In this document: one piece after another, positions 9,855-21,094 of the stretch
Layout: every line of letters starts with the position of its first letter
How positions within the stretch are numbered: position 1 is the first letter of the stretch
Assembly: GCF_964275005.1 (NCBI RefSeq)
Contig: NC_092706.1
Coordinates: forward strand, 24,604,442 to 24,668,441
Length of the DNA stretch: 64,000 nt
Reading direction: 5' to 3'
Source: Diadema setosum
Lineage: Eukaryota > Echinodermata > Echinoidea > Diadematoida > Diadematidae
Notes under the pieces: generated by a model
What the model saw: only the letters and a program-made list of their open reading frames with translations
What the model was told of the DNA's origin: nothing
Database searches by the model: none
Translations under genes and position numbers: made by a program

Positions 9855-10675
9855 CATATTATATTATATTATAATATCATTCAACACAGGACACTATGGG
9901 GGAAAAACATAATTCAATTAATGTACGATTTCCTCCAAATAGTAATTACAACGATCTCCAAACGTAGAGAATTGTTCCTTTCTTCAGTGCTCTTGAAAAA
10001 ATTATGAAATACTGTCATATCAGCAATCATACGATGATGCAATTGAAGCTCCTAACAAGTTACGAACTCACCAGCGCCTTGCGTATTGAAGACATGACAA
10101 GGTTCCACGGCTGCCAGTTAACATTATTTTCCAGTAAATACCAGTGCTGAAAAACTTTCACTCAGCTGCGTCGGGGACATTGGATATTCATATCAACCGT
10201 AACAGTTCAGGAACTTAGTGTATGACAACAATGCATGATATTAGTTTAGAAAAGATATTCACTTTACTGTTTCCAGGGCAAAGGTAAGCAAGTTGATGCG
10301 TCAGAGGCGGCGTCTATTATTTGTCGCGCGAGTACCAAACACCAACTCGATAGTTTCCATGATAACAGTCACTAAGCTGGCATCGATCCTGCTGCGATGT
10401 AGGTCAGGCATGTTAATGTGACGCAGCTGTTGCATCAATTTCACTGCACAGGCACGGTTCTAATAAAGGAGATGGACAATTATGTCTGGGCGACACATCG
10501 GAATAAGACATCATCAAAACAGAATTGATTTTTTTTTTAAGAAAAAAAAAAAGAAATTGATGTGGTTTTGAATAGCAAAATGAAATGTTGGGTGCAACCA
10601 CGTAGCCTTGTTATTATGTTAACTGGAAACCTAAAGGTTCCAAACGGTAATTCAGGTTAAGACAAAAAGGTCAGT
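9853..10675. other. Noncoding stretch, nothing recognised
   Basis: Unique-looking AT-rich sequence with no frame above 65 codons and no repeat that I recognise. A T run beside an A run at about 10530-10555 forms a small hairpin. Confidence 0.5.

Positions 10676-10676
<1 letters not shown>

Positions 10677-10748
<72 letters not shown>
10677..10748. repeat. (CA)n(TA)n microsatellite
   Basis: A CA run passes into a TA run of about 50 bp. Confidence 0.9.
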
Positions 10749-10755
<7 letters not shown>

Positions 10756-11189
10756 ACCGAAAATTTTTCGCGAAAAAAGAACACAAATTGTGTTTACTGG
10801 GCCTTAGTATTGGAATTTTTTTATTAATTTTCATTATTTTTTTAAATTAATTCTGATATCACTGGGGATTTGCATTTTTGAAAGCTGCTAACTGATTTCT
10901 TTGCTGCTAACGTCTTTACTTTGTTTGATTTATTTCATAACCGTTATAATATATTATTCAAATATAGTCCACTTCTCGGTAAGACCAAAGTCTCATGTGC
11001 CCTGGCATCGACCCTTGAACTCTTCCTCCTTTGCCCTTTCCTCTGTCTTCCTGTCCCTTTCTGGCCTTTGACCTACTGTTTTTTCTTTCCACGCGTATGT
11101 AAGAGAGCTGCTTTGTTTCTATGTGTGCGTTTGTGTGCGTACTCGTTTTATGTTCTGCTTCCCGAGGAATATGTCTAATTGTCTCGTTG

Positions 11190-11505
11190 CATTATTACTA
11201 TAATTCTCACGACTCACGAGGGGACTGCATTCTACAATCTTGGCTTTTTAGCAGTCCCCTCCATTTTCGACCTTTTCTTTGTTATGATTCAGTCACATTT
11301 TGTCCATGTATTTCTTCAACTAAAGTATGTTTATTGTTTCATGTAAACAAATGACGTGTATTTAAATTTCATTTGGATATGCAAAAATTACATTGTACTT
11401 AATTTGTATATATGCAATTGTCATATTATATGCTTTGGCCGGAAATGAAATAAAAATGAAATGAAATGAAATGAAATGAAATGAAATGAAATGAAATAAA
11501 ATGAA
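11190..11505 (+). mobile_element. Non-LTR retrotransposon 3' end (CR1/L2-like), with hairpin and (ATGAA)n tail
   Basis: A perfect 11-bp stem GAGGGGACTGC / GCAGTCCCCTC (11218-11228 with 11251-11261) encloses the loop motif CTACAATCTTGGCTTTTTA. About 180 bp later the sequence ends in GGAAATGAAATAAAA and an ATGAA pentamer tail, as CR1/L2-type LINEs often do. The hairpin loop is matched at 58236-58280. No RT-coding sequence is visible upstream, so this is a 5'-truncated copy. The clade assignment is inference. Confidence 0.6.
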
Positions 11506-11673
11506 CTTCCCAAGTGAACTACATGTTGCTTAAAACAACTTGAGATATGTCTGTGATGTCTAAATGATTGCGGGAAACAAACATTTAGTATCGAAAGTAT
11601 ATGAATCCGCTTACATTAAATCATAAATGTCTTATAGTGTTTGTACTCTAGAGGTTAAGCATTTGAAAATTAC

Positions 11674-11704
<31 letters not shown>

Positions 11705-12168
11705 TATGTATATATAATATACATATTTTTTTTTTTTTTAACCAGCCGTTCTAGCTCCAACTTTGTTTTTAAACAGATGTCCGCATCTTGAAAGCTAAAA
11801 AGGAAAGCTTGAAAAAACACGTCATACAAAGATATAAACAACATGTTAATGCATATCCTCTTGATATTGTAGTGCCTTTGTTTCTATGGCAGCGTCCATG
11901 GACTACATTTCCCGTGTCTCAGTCCTCCCGTCAATATAATCAATTAAAGTCATTAACACTAGAGATCAATGAAATTTTAACCGACCTATCTATTCCATAA
12001 GTCAACCTGCCCTTAAACTAGCTTAATTCATTAGACAAATGTCAAACAAGCTTCCATACAGTCCTATGTGATTTACCAAGGGGATAAAGAAGAAGATCAT
12101 ATGAAAAATAGAGAAAATTGTAAAGTTAATTTAAGCAAAATTGTATGTTTTAGATTGAAATGACACCT
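11506..12168. other. Noncoding stretch, nothing recognised
   Basis: AT-rich DNA with a TA microsatellite at about 11670-11722 and a T run. No gene seen. Confidence 0.5.
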
Positions 12169-12402
12169 TGGCCCGAATTCACGAATTCATGAAACCATGG
12201 TTTAAACCATGGGTAATTTGTATGGAGCGCCAAGTGTCGCATGGCCTTTTTCGTTACGAAATGTTAGCATTTCGTCGATGAAATGACTGATTTCGTAAAG
12301 AAATAGGCCATGCGACTCTTGCGCCCCATACAAACTACGGTTTTTGTCCATGGTTTAAACCATGGTCAAAGATTGTACCACCTTCGTGAATTCTGGCCCT
12401 TA
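12169..12402. mobile_element. Foldback element with a palindrome in each arm
   Basis: The two halves are imperfect reverse complements over about 230 bp (left start TTGGCCCGAATTCACGAA). Each arm contains the same perfect 18-bp palindrome, CCATGGTTTAAACCATGG, at 12195-12212 and 12348-12365. The arms also share GTCGCATGGCC and a TTTCGT-rich centre. No coding capacity. Most likely a nonautonomous DNA transposon. Confidence 0.75.
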
Positions 12403-12494
12403 AGTCTCTTCCTGCTATTTTTATGACGCTTATCTTATCATTTTTATTTTTATTTTTATTTTTTTTTACAAGAGAGCTGTCTCATGTTTATTTA

Positions 12495-12495
<1 letters not shown>

Positions 12496-12534
<39 letters not shown>
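12496..12534. repeat. (GT)n microsatellite
   Basis: Uninterrupted GT run. It is followed at about 12655-12795 by a sequence weakly like the LINE 3' end at 11190 (GTCCCCTC motif), too degraded to annotate on its own. Confidence 0.9.
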
Positions 12535-12537
<3 letters not shown>

Positions 12538-12799
12538 TTATATTTTTAAGCGACCTGTCTTAGGGGGTGACGCAAGAAAGTTGCAATTAATTGCAACTCG
12601 ACTTTCTTGCAACACCCCTTTTTTCTTTCTTTTATTTTTTAGTTCAGAAATCAATTCATCCTCACGAGGAGAAAACATGCTTTGCAGCCGTCCCCTCTAC
12701 TTCCAAAAATTCTGTTTTGATGTATTTATAGAAGTCACAGCATATTACACTTCACTGAAATACAGTATTTCCTTCGTTACAATGTTGTACTGATTTTTT

Positions 12800-13770
12800 T
12801 TTTTTGTATTCATGTTTAAGTACAGATTTCACTGGAATTGCATTTTTTCTTGAGAAATGAATAATTGAAATGAGTTTTCATTCTTGTCTCCTTTTGTCTC
12901 TATGGTACGAATCTCTGAAAGGTCTATTGTAAGTCGATCTATTCACTGGTGTGACACTTATACAATATCAAAGACAAGTTCCATCCATACTTGGTTCCAT
13001 CAAATTATTCCATTTATCATAACACAACTGACATTGCCCCCAAAAAATGAAAATACAGCGCAATCTCACATTTACTGAAACATCAGATTCAGAAAATCGC
13101 CTTTACTTCTTTAAAGGATTTTTTTTTTTTTTTGCACGCATATGCACTGAAGATATCCTAAGGGCAGTTTGTGTCGTTATGAGTTGTGCTATCCCAACAA
13201 ACGAACACACAAACAACCCACACAAAACACTCACATACATACACATACAATCACATATGCCCTATTCACAAATCTATTACATTAATTAATTCATTTTTTT
13301 TTTTCATTTCCAACAGAAACATACAGTATGAATACTTTACAGAAATTGAATACATAAATCATATCACACAATACGTAATAAAAAAATAAGTTTCCAGAAT
13401 ATTTTTGATCATACGGAAATGCTGGAAATGGGAAAGAATGCTAAAAAGCAGACCTTGTAAGGTGCATTCCCCCACACGAAATACAACAAAATATATGATT
13501 GATATACTCTTATACATAACAAAAACAAGAAATAGAAAAGAAACTAAAGTATGGAAACCTAATTAACCGGAAACAAAGACCCTGGACAAATCCCTACCCT
13601 AAGTCGCTGCCATGCAGGAAGAGAAAGGAAAGAGAGAGAGAGGGAGAGAGAGAGAGAGAGAGAGAGAAGTGAGAGGGCTTCCTCTTTGTCAAAAAAATTA
13701 TTGATCCATACTTTTGAAGATTATTTGGAATTGGAATATATACATATGTATGTATATATGGATATATATA

Positions 13771-13811
<41 letters not shown>

Positions 13812-15450
13812 TATATTAAAGTAACTTTGGAGATACAAAATGCCTCAAAGGTACGTTAACAATGATAAGAATTGCCTATGGATAAGGAAAGATTTCTCTG
13901 GAAGGTCACGTGGTGGTGAGAAGAGATACGGATGCTTTGTGAATTTGGTTCATTACAGTCTCATATTGATTATTTCATATTTTCTTTCTTACGACATTTT
14001 GGAGTAAAAACTCATGCGACTCTCTTTTCCGCCGGCGCAAAGCAAAGAAATATAAGGTTGCGCTCACTTTATAACGCTACAAAATGAATACCCCAATGTT
14101 TGTTTGTTTTTCCCCCTTCGGGTAAGGTTTCAGTCCACTACTTATCTCTATCATGTCTATACTGTACCTAACATTCATGCCAACAGAGGATCGATTATTT
14201 CTTGGTATTTCCAAGCTGAAGAGAGTATCTTACGAATAACGCACGTGGATTCTTCCTACTTTCCGAGACAATGTGTACAATCATGTTACTCACTTGACGG
14301 CCATTTCAGATAAGACTGCATGAACAATCGATTATTTTTGCACACAAACAAAAAATGCTAAAACCTAACTAAAAGATCTAAGGAGTCTGGACGTATGTAC
14401 CCTGGTGCAAGCTCTAGGCGCATGAGCACAAGAAGAAAAAAAAAAGATCACTTTTAAATTGGCACTTCAAATATAAGAGATCTCGTCGTCGAAGTTATAT
14501 TTCTCTTGATGACATACAGGCAGCAGCAGCTAGAGAGGTGCTACAGTTAAGATTTATATTGTCTACCATCTATAGTAGCTACAGCCTAAGCTCTCAGACA
14601 ACTTCTGCGTATGTATTTACCGTCCTCAATTTCTTTTGGAGTCTCGGAATTATGATTATTTTGTTAGTACTCATAATTCCAATCTAAAAGGCGTTCAACT
14701 AGAAACTAGCATTGACCATCACCTGAGTCGGTGGATGCTCGGGCGCTTTCTTCTTGGTCGTCTGAAACTATTCAATAAATTAGTCGAAAGCAGTTAAAAA
14801 TAATCTTAAAAGCCTTCCGTCTATGCTGATACAATAGATTATTCTAGCACTTGAAGATCCAAGGTGACCTTTTCTTTAAATCCTAATGGTCTTTATTAGG
14901 TATATATTATGCTCTATAAATAATGACTATAAATTGTAAAGTATACGAAAAAAAAAACCCGTCGTTCTGAAAAAAAAAATTAATTGCCACTACTCATATC
15001 CAAATTAAAAGTAGCAAACTTAACCAAAGACATATTTGATTGTGTATTTTACTAAGAATAAAATTTTCATCCAGATTTGTTTCTCCTACCATGCCTACTC
15101 TCATGCCTTTATGGTACACAGACACTTCTATGGGCAGTTTGAGTATAAATATGTGCAGCATTCGAATCTTGAATAGGACGAGACTACTTGTATTAATCTT
15201 GTTTTTGTTTTTGTTTGTCACGCAGAGGGTATTTCTTCTATGTTTTGTTTTGTTGATGCTTTTTCTATGAATTGTCAATTAGCGTTCGTATGGGAGTTCC
15301 AATCGATATACCCTGGGTTGCAATCATGATTATGATCATGTGTAATGCATTCCCCCCCCCCCCCCTGGAACGCGGACACTTTATTTTACAATGCTTTGTT
15401 TTACGCTGAAAGTCCTGATTTTTTTTTTCTTGAAATCAGTATTTCTTGTG
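12800..15450. other. Noncoding stretch upstream of the GPCR gene
   Basis: No convincing coding frame. It contains a GA microsatellite (13630-13669), a TA-rich tract (13738-13817) and a C run at 15352-15365. Promoter or 5' UTR exons of the GPCR could lie here, but I cannot identify a TATA box or start site with confidence. Confidence 0.5.
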
Positions 15451-15481
15451 TTGATGGAGCAAGATGACCCGTTTTGTACTG

Positions 15482-15551
15482 GTAAGTAGCATCCAGATTT
15501 ATTGTTTGCTTTATGACTTCGTTCATTTCGTTTGTCTCTTTGCGTTGTCAG
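15482..15551 (+). other. Possible 70-nt intron before the GPCR coding exon
   Basis: A strong donor, CTG|GTAAGT, at 15482 and a pyrimidine-rich acceptor ending TTGTCAG at 15551 bracket 70 nt. Removing it would place an upstream ATG (15464, with A at -3) in frame with the GPCR and give a six-residue first exon MTRFVL that extends the hydrophobic signal-like N-terminus. The sites are seen; splicing is inference. Confidence 0.4.
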
Positions 15552-15560
15552 ACGATTGCC

Positions 15561-16778
15561 ATGATGCAATGGTACGCGCATATTCTCACAGTTACTTGCC
15601 TTTGGTTAGTTAATCAAATCTTTGGAGAAATCACCCTGACAACTGCAGCTGTGACAGACTCCACCTCAATTTTCTCGACAAGGGAACAACTAACAGCGCA
15701 AGAAAAGTTGACCATCTACCAAGAGTTTCCGGTTTATACCACATCGAGGATTGATCCCACTGTGGTGTCGCCAAGCATCGCCGCGCCAGGCGAGTCTGAT
15801 GCCTGGTCCTGGAGCACAATTCGGTGGTCGTGGTGGAACGTGCTGCAACTTATTTCGGCCGTTCTCGGAATCGTGGGGAACTTCCTCGTGATGCTTGTCC
15901 TGTTCGTGCGTCGGTCTTCGAGCCGCTCCACCGACATCCTCGTCGGCGCCCTGGCCCAGGCGGATTTCCTCACTTCTGTGTTTCTCCTGCCGTTACCAGC
16001 CGCGTCGACCACGCCACGCTCCACCCTTGGACATTTGTACTGCTGGGTGGTTTACCCACAGTTTCTTATGTTTGTCTGCGTCACGGTTTCCATTTATATT
16101 CTCACGGCAATATCGGTGGAACGCTTCGTGGCGGTGGTGTACCCGCTGGTCTTCAATCGGCTAGTCAACAGGCGGCTCATTGTCGTGCTTGTTGCTTTGA
16201 TTTGGATTGGAACCTTCGCTGTCTACGCGGCATTCCTGCCGATTGTGTACGGGGTGCATCCGGATCGAAGGGTATGCACGGTCCGGTTTGCATCCCCCAA
16301 CACCGGGATCGTCTTGGGTAGCTTCTTGCTGTGCTACCGGCTTCTCCTTCCCACTGGAGTCATGATCATCACCCAGATCTGGATCGTGAGGTCTCTCCAA
16401 CGCCAAGCGATCCTCTTCCGCGAACAGAAAACGGTGTCATTCCACCGAACCGCCAGGAATCGCGTGTTGAAGCTGATGACGACGATCATAGCCATCTACG
16501 TCGTCTGCTGGAGCCCTGGTCAAATTGCTTTCTTCCTCGTCAACATCGGCGTGCTCGATTACTCGTTCGTCGGAAGTCCTCTGGACAGAGGAGCCATCGT
16601 GTTGAGCTTTTACAACTCCTGTCTCAATCCGGTCATCTACACCGCCCGCTTTCCCGAGTTCCGCCAAGCGTTGAAATCGATATTCCGCCAGAAACACGCC
16701 GACCTCAATGTTCCTCTTTTCGATGAGAGGAAAAGAGACTGGACCGAATCTGGGCGAGACAAATCTGGGCAAGTGTGA
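15561..16778 (+). CDS. Class A (rhodopsin-like) G protein-coupled receptor, peptide-receptor type
   Basis: A seven-transmembrane receptor of 405 residues from the ATG at 15561. Landmarks, counted from that start: a hydrophobic, signal-like first 25 residues and a Ser/Thr-rich ectodomain to about 90; TM1 with GN (N107); TM2 with LAQAD (D135); C161 before TM3 and C239 in loop 2, the usual disulfide; ERF at 187-189 in place of DRY; W215 in TM4; P264 in TM5; CWSP (316-319) in TM6; NPVIY (356-360) in TM7; then an amphipathic helix 8 and a charged tail. The frame stays open upstream to 15513, but a splice-acceptor-like sequence ends at 15551, so 15561 or an upstream exon is preferred. The body is one exon and is more GC-rich than its flanks. 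The ligand is unknown; the general pattern is that of peptide receptors (somatostatin/galanin group and relatives), many of which form lineage-specific expansions in echinoderms. Confidence 0.9.
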   Translation: MMQWYAHILTVTCLWLVNQIFGEITLTTAAVTDSTSIFSTREQLTAQEKLTIYQEFPVYTTSRIDPTVVSPSIAAPGESDAWSWSTIRWSWWNVLQLISAVLGIVGNFLVMLVLFVRRSSSRSTDILVGALAQADFLTSVFLLPLPAASTTPRSTLGHLYCWVVYPQFLMFVCVTVSIYILTAISVERFVAVVYPLVFNRLVNRRLIVVLVALIWIGTFAVYAAFLPIVYGVHPDRRVCTVRFASPNTGIVLGSFLLCYRLLLPTGVMIITQIWIVRSLQRQAILFREQKTVSFHRTARNRVLKLMTTIIAIYVVCWSPGQIAFFLVNIGVLDYSFVGSPLDRGAIVLSFYNSCLNPVIYTARFPEFRQALKSIFRQKHADLNVPLFDERKRDWTESGRDKSGQV

Positions 16779-17217
16779 TATAAAGTCTGTGTCTTTAATA
16801 TACGTATTTCACATGTCACCTCATTTCCCTGAGTAGGTCACAAGTGCGAAACAACACAAACCTGTAAAATAACAGTAATGCTCTTGCTGATGTTGTTTCT
16901 AACGATATCATATCTGAATAAGAAAAAAAAAAGACGAAGAAGAAAAAAAAAAAGACGAATGCAACAAACAAAATATAATGTAATCCATGGATGTTTTACA
17001 AATGATTAGAAACAAAAAACAAACGGACAAAAATCACTGACTGCATTCGGCACAAAATTGCATTTCTATGTCAATGCATATAATTATCTATAAAATTGTG
17101 TTGCTTATTGTAAATTGAAAAAATAATTTAAGAGCGTTTCAAAGAACTTTTAACTAGCTGCATTAAGAATTCCAACAGCTAACTGACTGTCATTTGCGAT
17201 ACATATATTTATATCTA

Positions 17218-17260
<43 letters not shown>

Positions 17261-18655
17261 AGTTTGATGTCTTGAATACATTACGTCACATCTAAAAGAC
17301 TAAAATTGTCTTGAAATTAAAAACAAGTGACTTGTTTCAACTAAAGTTGGTTATTTTGTTCAAAATGCTTGCTTTTCTCCACGCTCTGATACTGCATTCA
17401 ATCTTAAAAGCTGATTTTGTCAAAACTTTCTGTTTTCGGTTGGTCTGGTTTTAAGTGTTACTTGTAAAATATGTTTGTTTGTTTTTTTGCCGTCTCTGGT
17501 TTTTTTTTTCGTATTTTTTTTTCTATTTAGAAAAAGAAGATGTATCAACGAATAGCTTATAATTTCAGTTATGAATGGTAGTTACAAGGGACGGGTAGCG
17601 GCAGTAGGGATGGGGTGTGAGTTAGAGGGGATACATTTATATCGATTTATTATTCTGTTTTTAGTTTTCGGTTTTCGGTTTCTTATGTTGCATATTGAAG
17701 GTTGCTTGAGCTGGGTGGCATTCCTTTTTATATGTCTCGCATTTTCCCTGTTTTTTCTCTGGCTATGCCATGTTTTATTGCTTTTTAAATGGTTAGCATT
17801 TATTACTGTGTCTGAGGTGTTGACGCTGATGCAATGTCACATTTATGTACTCGCATATATACTTAGGTATGGTATGGTTTGATTTGGTTTTATTTCAGCA
17901 TTTTTTCAACCTTCTCCTATAAAATAGCAACGATGGTAAGACTTTTTTTTTCAACATTACAAACAGCAGAACACAATCAAGTGTAAACAAATCTGGAAAA
18001 TTTGTTATCAGCAAAGACTAACAAATGTCAAATACAAAGGAATATTCGCAAACGGTGAAAAGTGCAGCAGACCGCACATCTAAAGCCTATATGGTTGAAA
18101 ATAATGATGGCGGCCTGGAAATTGTGGGGTATTAAGGAGAGGAAAGACGAGAAAACATAGAGGGAATATTGTGTCGGTAGTCATGCATGTGCATCGTGTT
18201 GTGTTTGACTTTGCACGGGCCTCTCAATAGTACTTTCCATTCAACTACTACTTAATAATAAAAAAAAAATAGTTGTTAGATCTAACTCAGCAGGGAACTA
18301 TTGTTGAGTGAAAATTATCAAATGCAATTCAGATTAACTCATATTATATCACAAATCAAATATTTTGTATTCTAATTCTGATGCCAGATAAATCAACAAT
18401 TCAATATGTGTATTTGGACAGTAGATATCAAATAGTTGTCTGAAGTGTTATTCGTGGTTTTGGAGTATTCACACGTTCCACACGATAGGACCATGCTCTC
18501 TAACTGGTTTGCTTGGCAAACGAGTTTTAGGGGTTTTTGAGATGGAAGTCGGATAATGGTTGACTGAGTTAAGAATGTGTAGCATAGCATAGTATGTGAA
18601 GAATGTTTGAAATGAAGACCGATGTAAATGTGTGAAATGTTCATATTGTATTTTG
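16779..18655. other. Noncoding stretch downstream of the GPCR
   Basis: A/T-rich DNA with A-rich runs near 16920-16955, a TA microsatellite at 17201-17259 and T runs near 17485-17525. The GPCR 3' UTR must begin here, but there is no clear AATAAA within the first 500 bp. The 103-codon frame at 17571-17882 is T-rich and looks like chance. Confidence 0.5.
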
Positions 18656-18790
18656 TAATATGATATAATATAATATAATATAATATAATATAATATAATA
18701 TAATATAATATAATATATAATATATAATATAACATAACATAATATAATATAATATAATATAATATAATATAATATAATATTATATATATA
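18656..18790. repeat. (TAATA)n satellite tract, copy 1
   Basis: Pentanucleotide repeats interrupted by a TATATAA-AACATAACAT-type block near 18713-18740. The same interrupted block recurs at 20026-20098 in the same orientation. Long minus-strand frames across it reflect the repeat only. Confidence 0.9.
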
Positions 18791-18964
18791 GTGCATGAGG
18801 CTGAATGCACTATAACAATATAAGCACCGACAAATTCTGAATTTGCCCCGAAGGCCACTTATATTCAATGAGGCCGCAGGCCGAATTGAATATAATTGCC
18901 TGAGGGCAAATTCAGAATTTGGAGGTGCTTGGTACTTGTTATAGTGCAATAAGATGTCATGCAC
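18791..18964. mobile_element. Foldback element, 174 bp, inverted over its whole length
   Basis: Left arm GTGCATGAGGCTG...ACTATAACAA...AGCACC...CAAATTCTGAATTTGCCC pairs with the right arm ending GTCATGCAC at 18964. Nearly every base of the left half finds its complement in the right half, with AGGCCGCAGGCCGAAT at the tip. Noncoding and CpG-containing. It abuts the satellite tract directly. Confidence 0.8.
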
Positions 18965-20025
18965 TATGTGTTATATAAAATAGCATACATACCCAGGCAA
19001 GATAAATTGAAAAAAATACGAAAGCCTAGATCATTTAAGACTCTACACGTGTCTAGACAAGCAATAATACCAGTTTCTTTGAACCTGTGTAGACAAAATC
19101 CTGACGTGTTAGGGTCTACGTGGTTATATCTAACGATTTCTAGGCCCTACGATAGATTAGGTCTAGGGGCCCTGGCCTAACGTTATACTACTAGATCTAC
19201 GTCACTTACGAGCGACAGAGCTAACGTTAGTTAACACTTGACCCTACAATACAATAGGTCTACCATGGATCTAACAGTAACACGTTAGACGCCCTAAATT
19301 TACTTACTGCACTGTGGGTCCAGGACCAGGACTAGATGATGTTTTGTAGGGTTAGGGATCTACTGGATTGTAAACACAAGGCTCGTGCCAGGCATCATTG
19401 AAGTCACCATTGCTGCACAAGTGGATTCCGATTTCCGAGAGTGTGTTGTAAATGTCGTAGTAAAAGTTCATAGCGTAGCGTGATCAAAGAGCGCTTAGCG
19501 TATACCGTACACACGCTACCCATTTCCACGGCGCACTTCCGCGTAGAATGTACGGAGAAAGCGGCACAAATCTTGGGTTGACTTGCTCAATATCCGTCGG
19601 ATTGATTCCTTTTCAGAACAGTAGGAGTCCAAAATTCGTAGGGCGTATTTGATGGCATCCTTTGTGTCCTTATTGTCTAAGATACTGTTTATATAGATCA
19701 GTCTCTGTAAAAGAAGCGAACCTGTTCATTTCAGCTTCCATGTTTAAATCTACCGCTGATAGTCTAGTCCCACACAGATAAGTTGCTGGCATAGCCAGCG
19801 AGAATCGAGAATAACGATAATATCGAGCGAAGCATATCGCGGTTGTGGCGCAATCGCGTCGATGAGGTGCGGGATTCAGTACTCGATGATTAAAATGAGG
19901 GAGCAAAAACCGATATCAAATCGATAGAGGGTTATCGTCTGCAATCGTTATATTTTACGTGCACTATAACTTTTGTCATGCACTGCCGGCCTGTATCATA
20001 AGTATGTATGCTATTTTATATAATA
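18965..20025. other. CpG-rich noncoding block with TAACGTTAG motifs between two satellite copies
   Basis: No coding frame above 80 codons. TATATAAAATAGCATACATAC near 18971-18991 is matched in reverse complement near 20007-20027, so the block has inverted ends. TAACGTTA/TAACGTTAG motifs at about 19180-19230 resemble those near 2090-2180. This may be a transposon body, but no transposase is seen. Confidence 0.4.
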
Positions 20026-20098
20026 TAATATATAATATATAATATAACATAACATAATATAATATAATATAATATAATATAATATAATATAATATAAT
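20026..20098. repeat. (TAATA)n satellite tract, copy 2
   Basis: Repeats the interrupted block TATAACATAACATAATATAA of copy 1 in the same orientation, about 1.3 kb downstream of it. Confidence 0.85.
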
Positions 20099-20741
20099 GT
20101 AACAGATATACATAGTTTGGAATGTGTGGATATTTTCAACTTTGAGTGTTTTTCTATCTATGAAAATGAGAGTGGTGTGATGAAAGTAATTGGACTGCGA
20201 GTACATTCTTCTTATGTTCTTTTGCACATAACAAGTGTGTTTCGACCTTGGTTTTCCAACGGTCCCCCAAAAACAGTGTTACAAACGTTCAGAGAATGAG
20301 GAATAAAGGCAATGCAAAACATGAAGGAGACTTTACAGGATATATCAAATTCAAAAATTTGTATAAATTAGATGCCTTGGTAATGTAATCATACCAAATC
20401 GTATTACCTTTTATAGTTAGTCCTAAAATGTTTCTCATACTGAAAATTCCTTTCTAATGAGAGATACACGATTTATCAAACTGTTGAAGTTTACAGGTGG
20501 AGGATAAGATTTCAGAAAAAGCATAGACGAATTTACGTACGTAATTACCTACCCCACGGCACCGTCCTGCCAGTGGTGCAGTCAGCATGGAGTAAATAAT
20601 CATCATCAATATGGAGTATCGAGAGTGAATTTTGGTTGATCCAAGCTTCGGTAATACCGATTGCAGTAGTAATTGTATGCAATATCTTAATGATTTCCTT
20701 GTTGTTGTTGGTTTTTTTTTTTTAATCATAGTATGATTTAA

Positions 20742-21090
20742 AGGTATTGTTTGCCGCTAGGAGTAGTGATTTCAAAAATGCTAGAGTTATCACATTAATG
20801 ATGTGTATCACAAGAATCCGAGCATAAATATTGAATAATTCGCAATGAAGCCTAAGATATAAGGAGTTATCGTTATTTTTCTAAATATGCCATAACGGTA
20901 TTATAGACGACTTTTGTATTCATTACATTTACTGTTCACATTTTGTATATTTTGAACAATTCTTAACGTGGATAATACTGAATAACATTTTTTACATTGG
21001 ATGTTTCTATCCCTAACTCACATGTTAGGACTATTTTCATGCACTATAGAGCTGGGTTGTTGTTTCATAATCAATTGGTAAATAATACCG
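20742..21090. mobile_element. TTAA-flanked MITE (family G)
   Basis: Flanked by TTAA at 20738-20741 and 21091-21094. The left end AGGTATTGTTTGCC and the right end, in complement CGGTATTATTTACC, form short imperfect inverted repeats. No coding frame. A TTAA target duplication is typical of piggyBac and Kolobok transposons. Confidence 0.55.
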
Positions 21091-21094
21091 TTAA

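Noticed and set aside
18393-18964. Overlapping minus-strand frames of 107-129 codons
   Set aside because: They are translations of the TAATA satellite and foldback, read in several frames at once.
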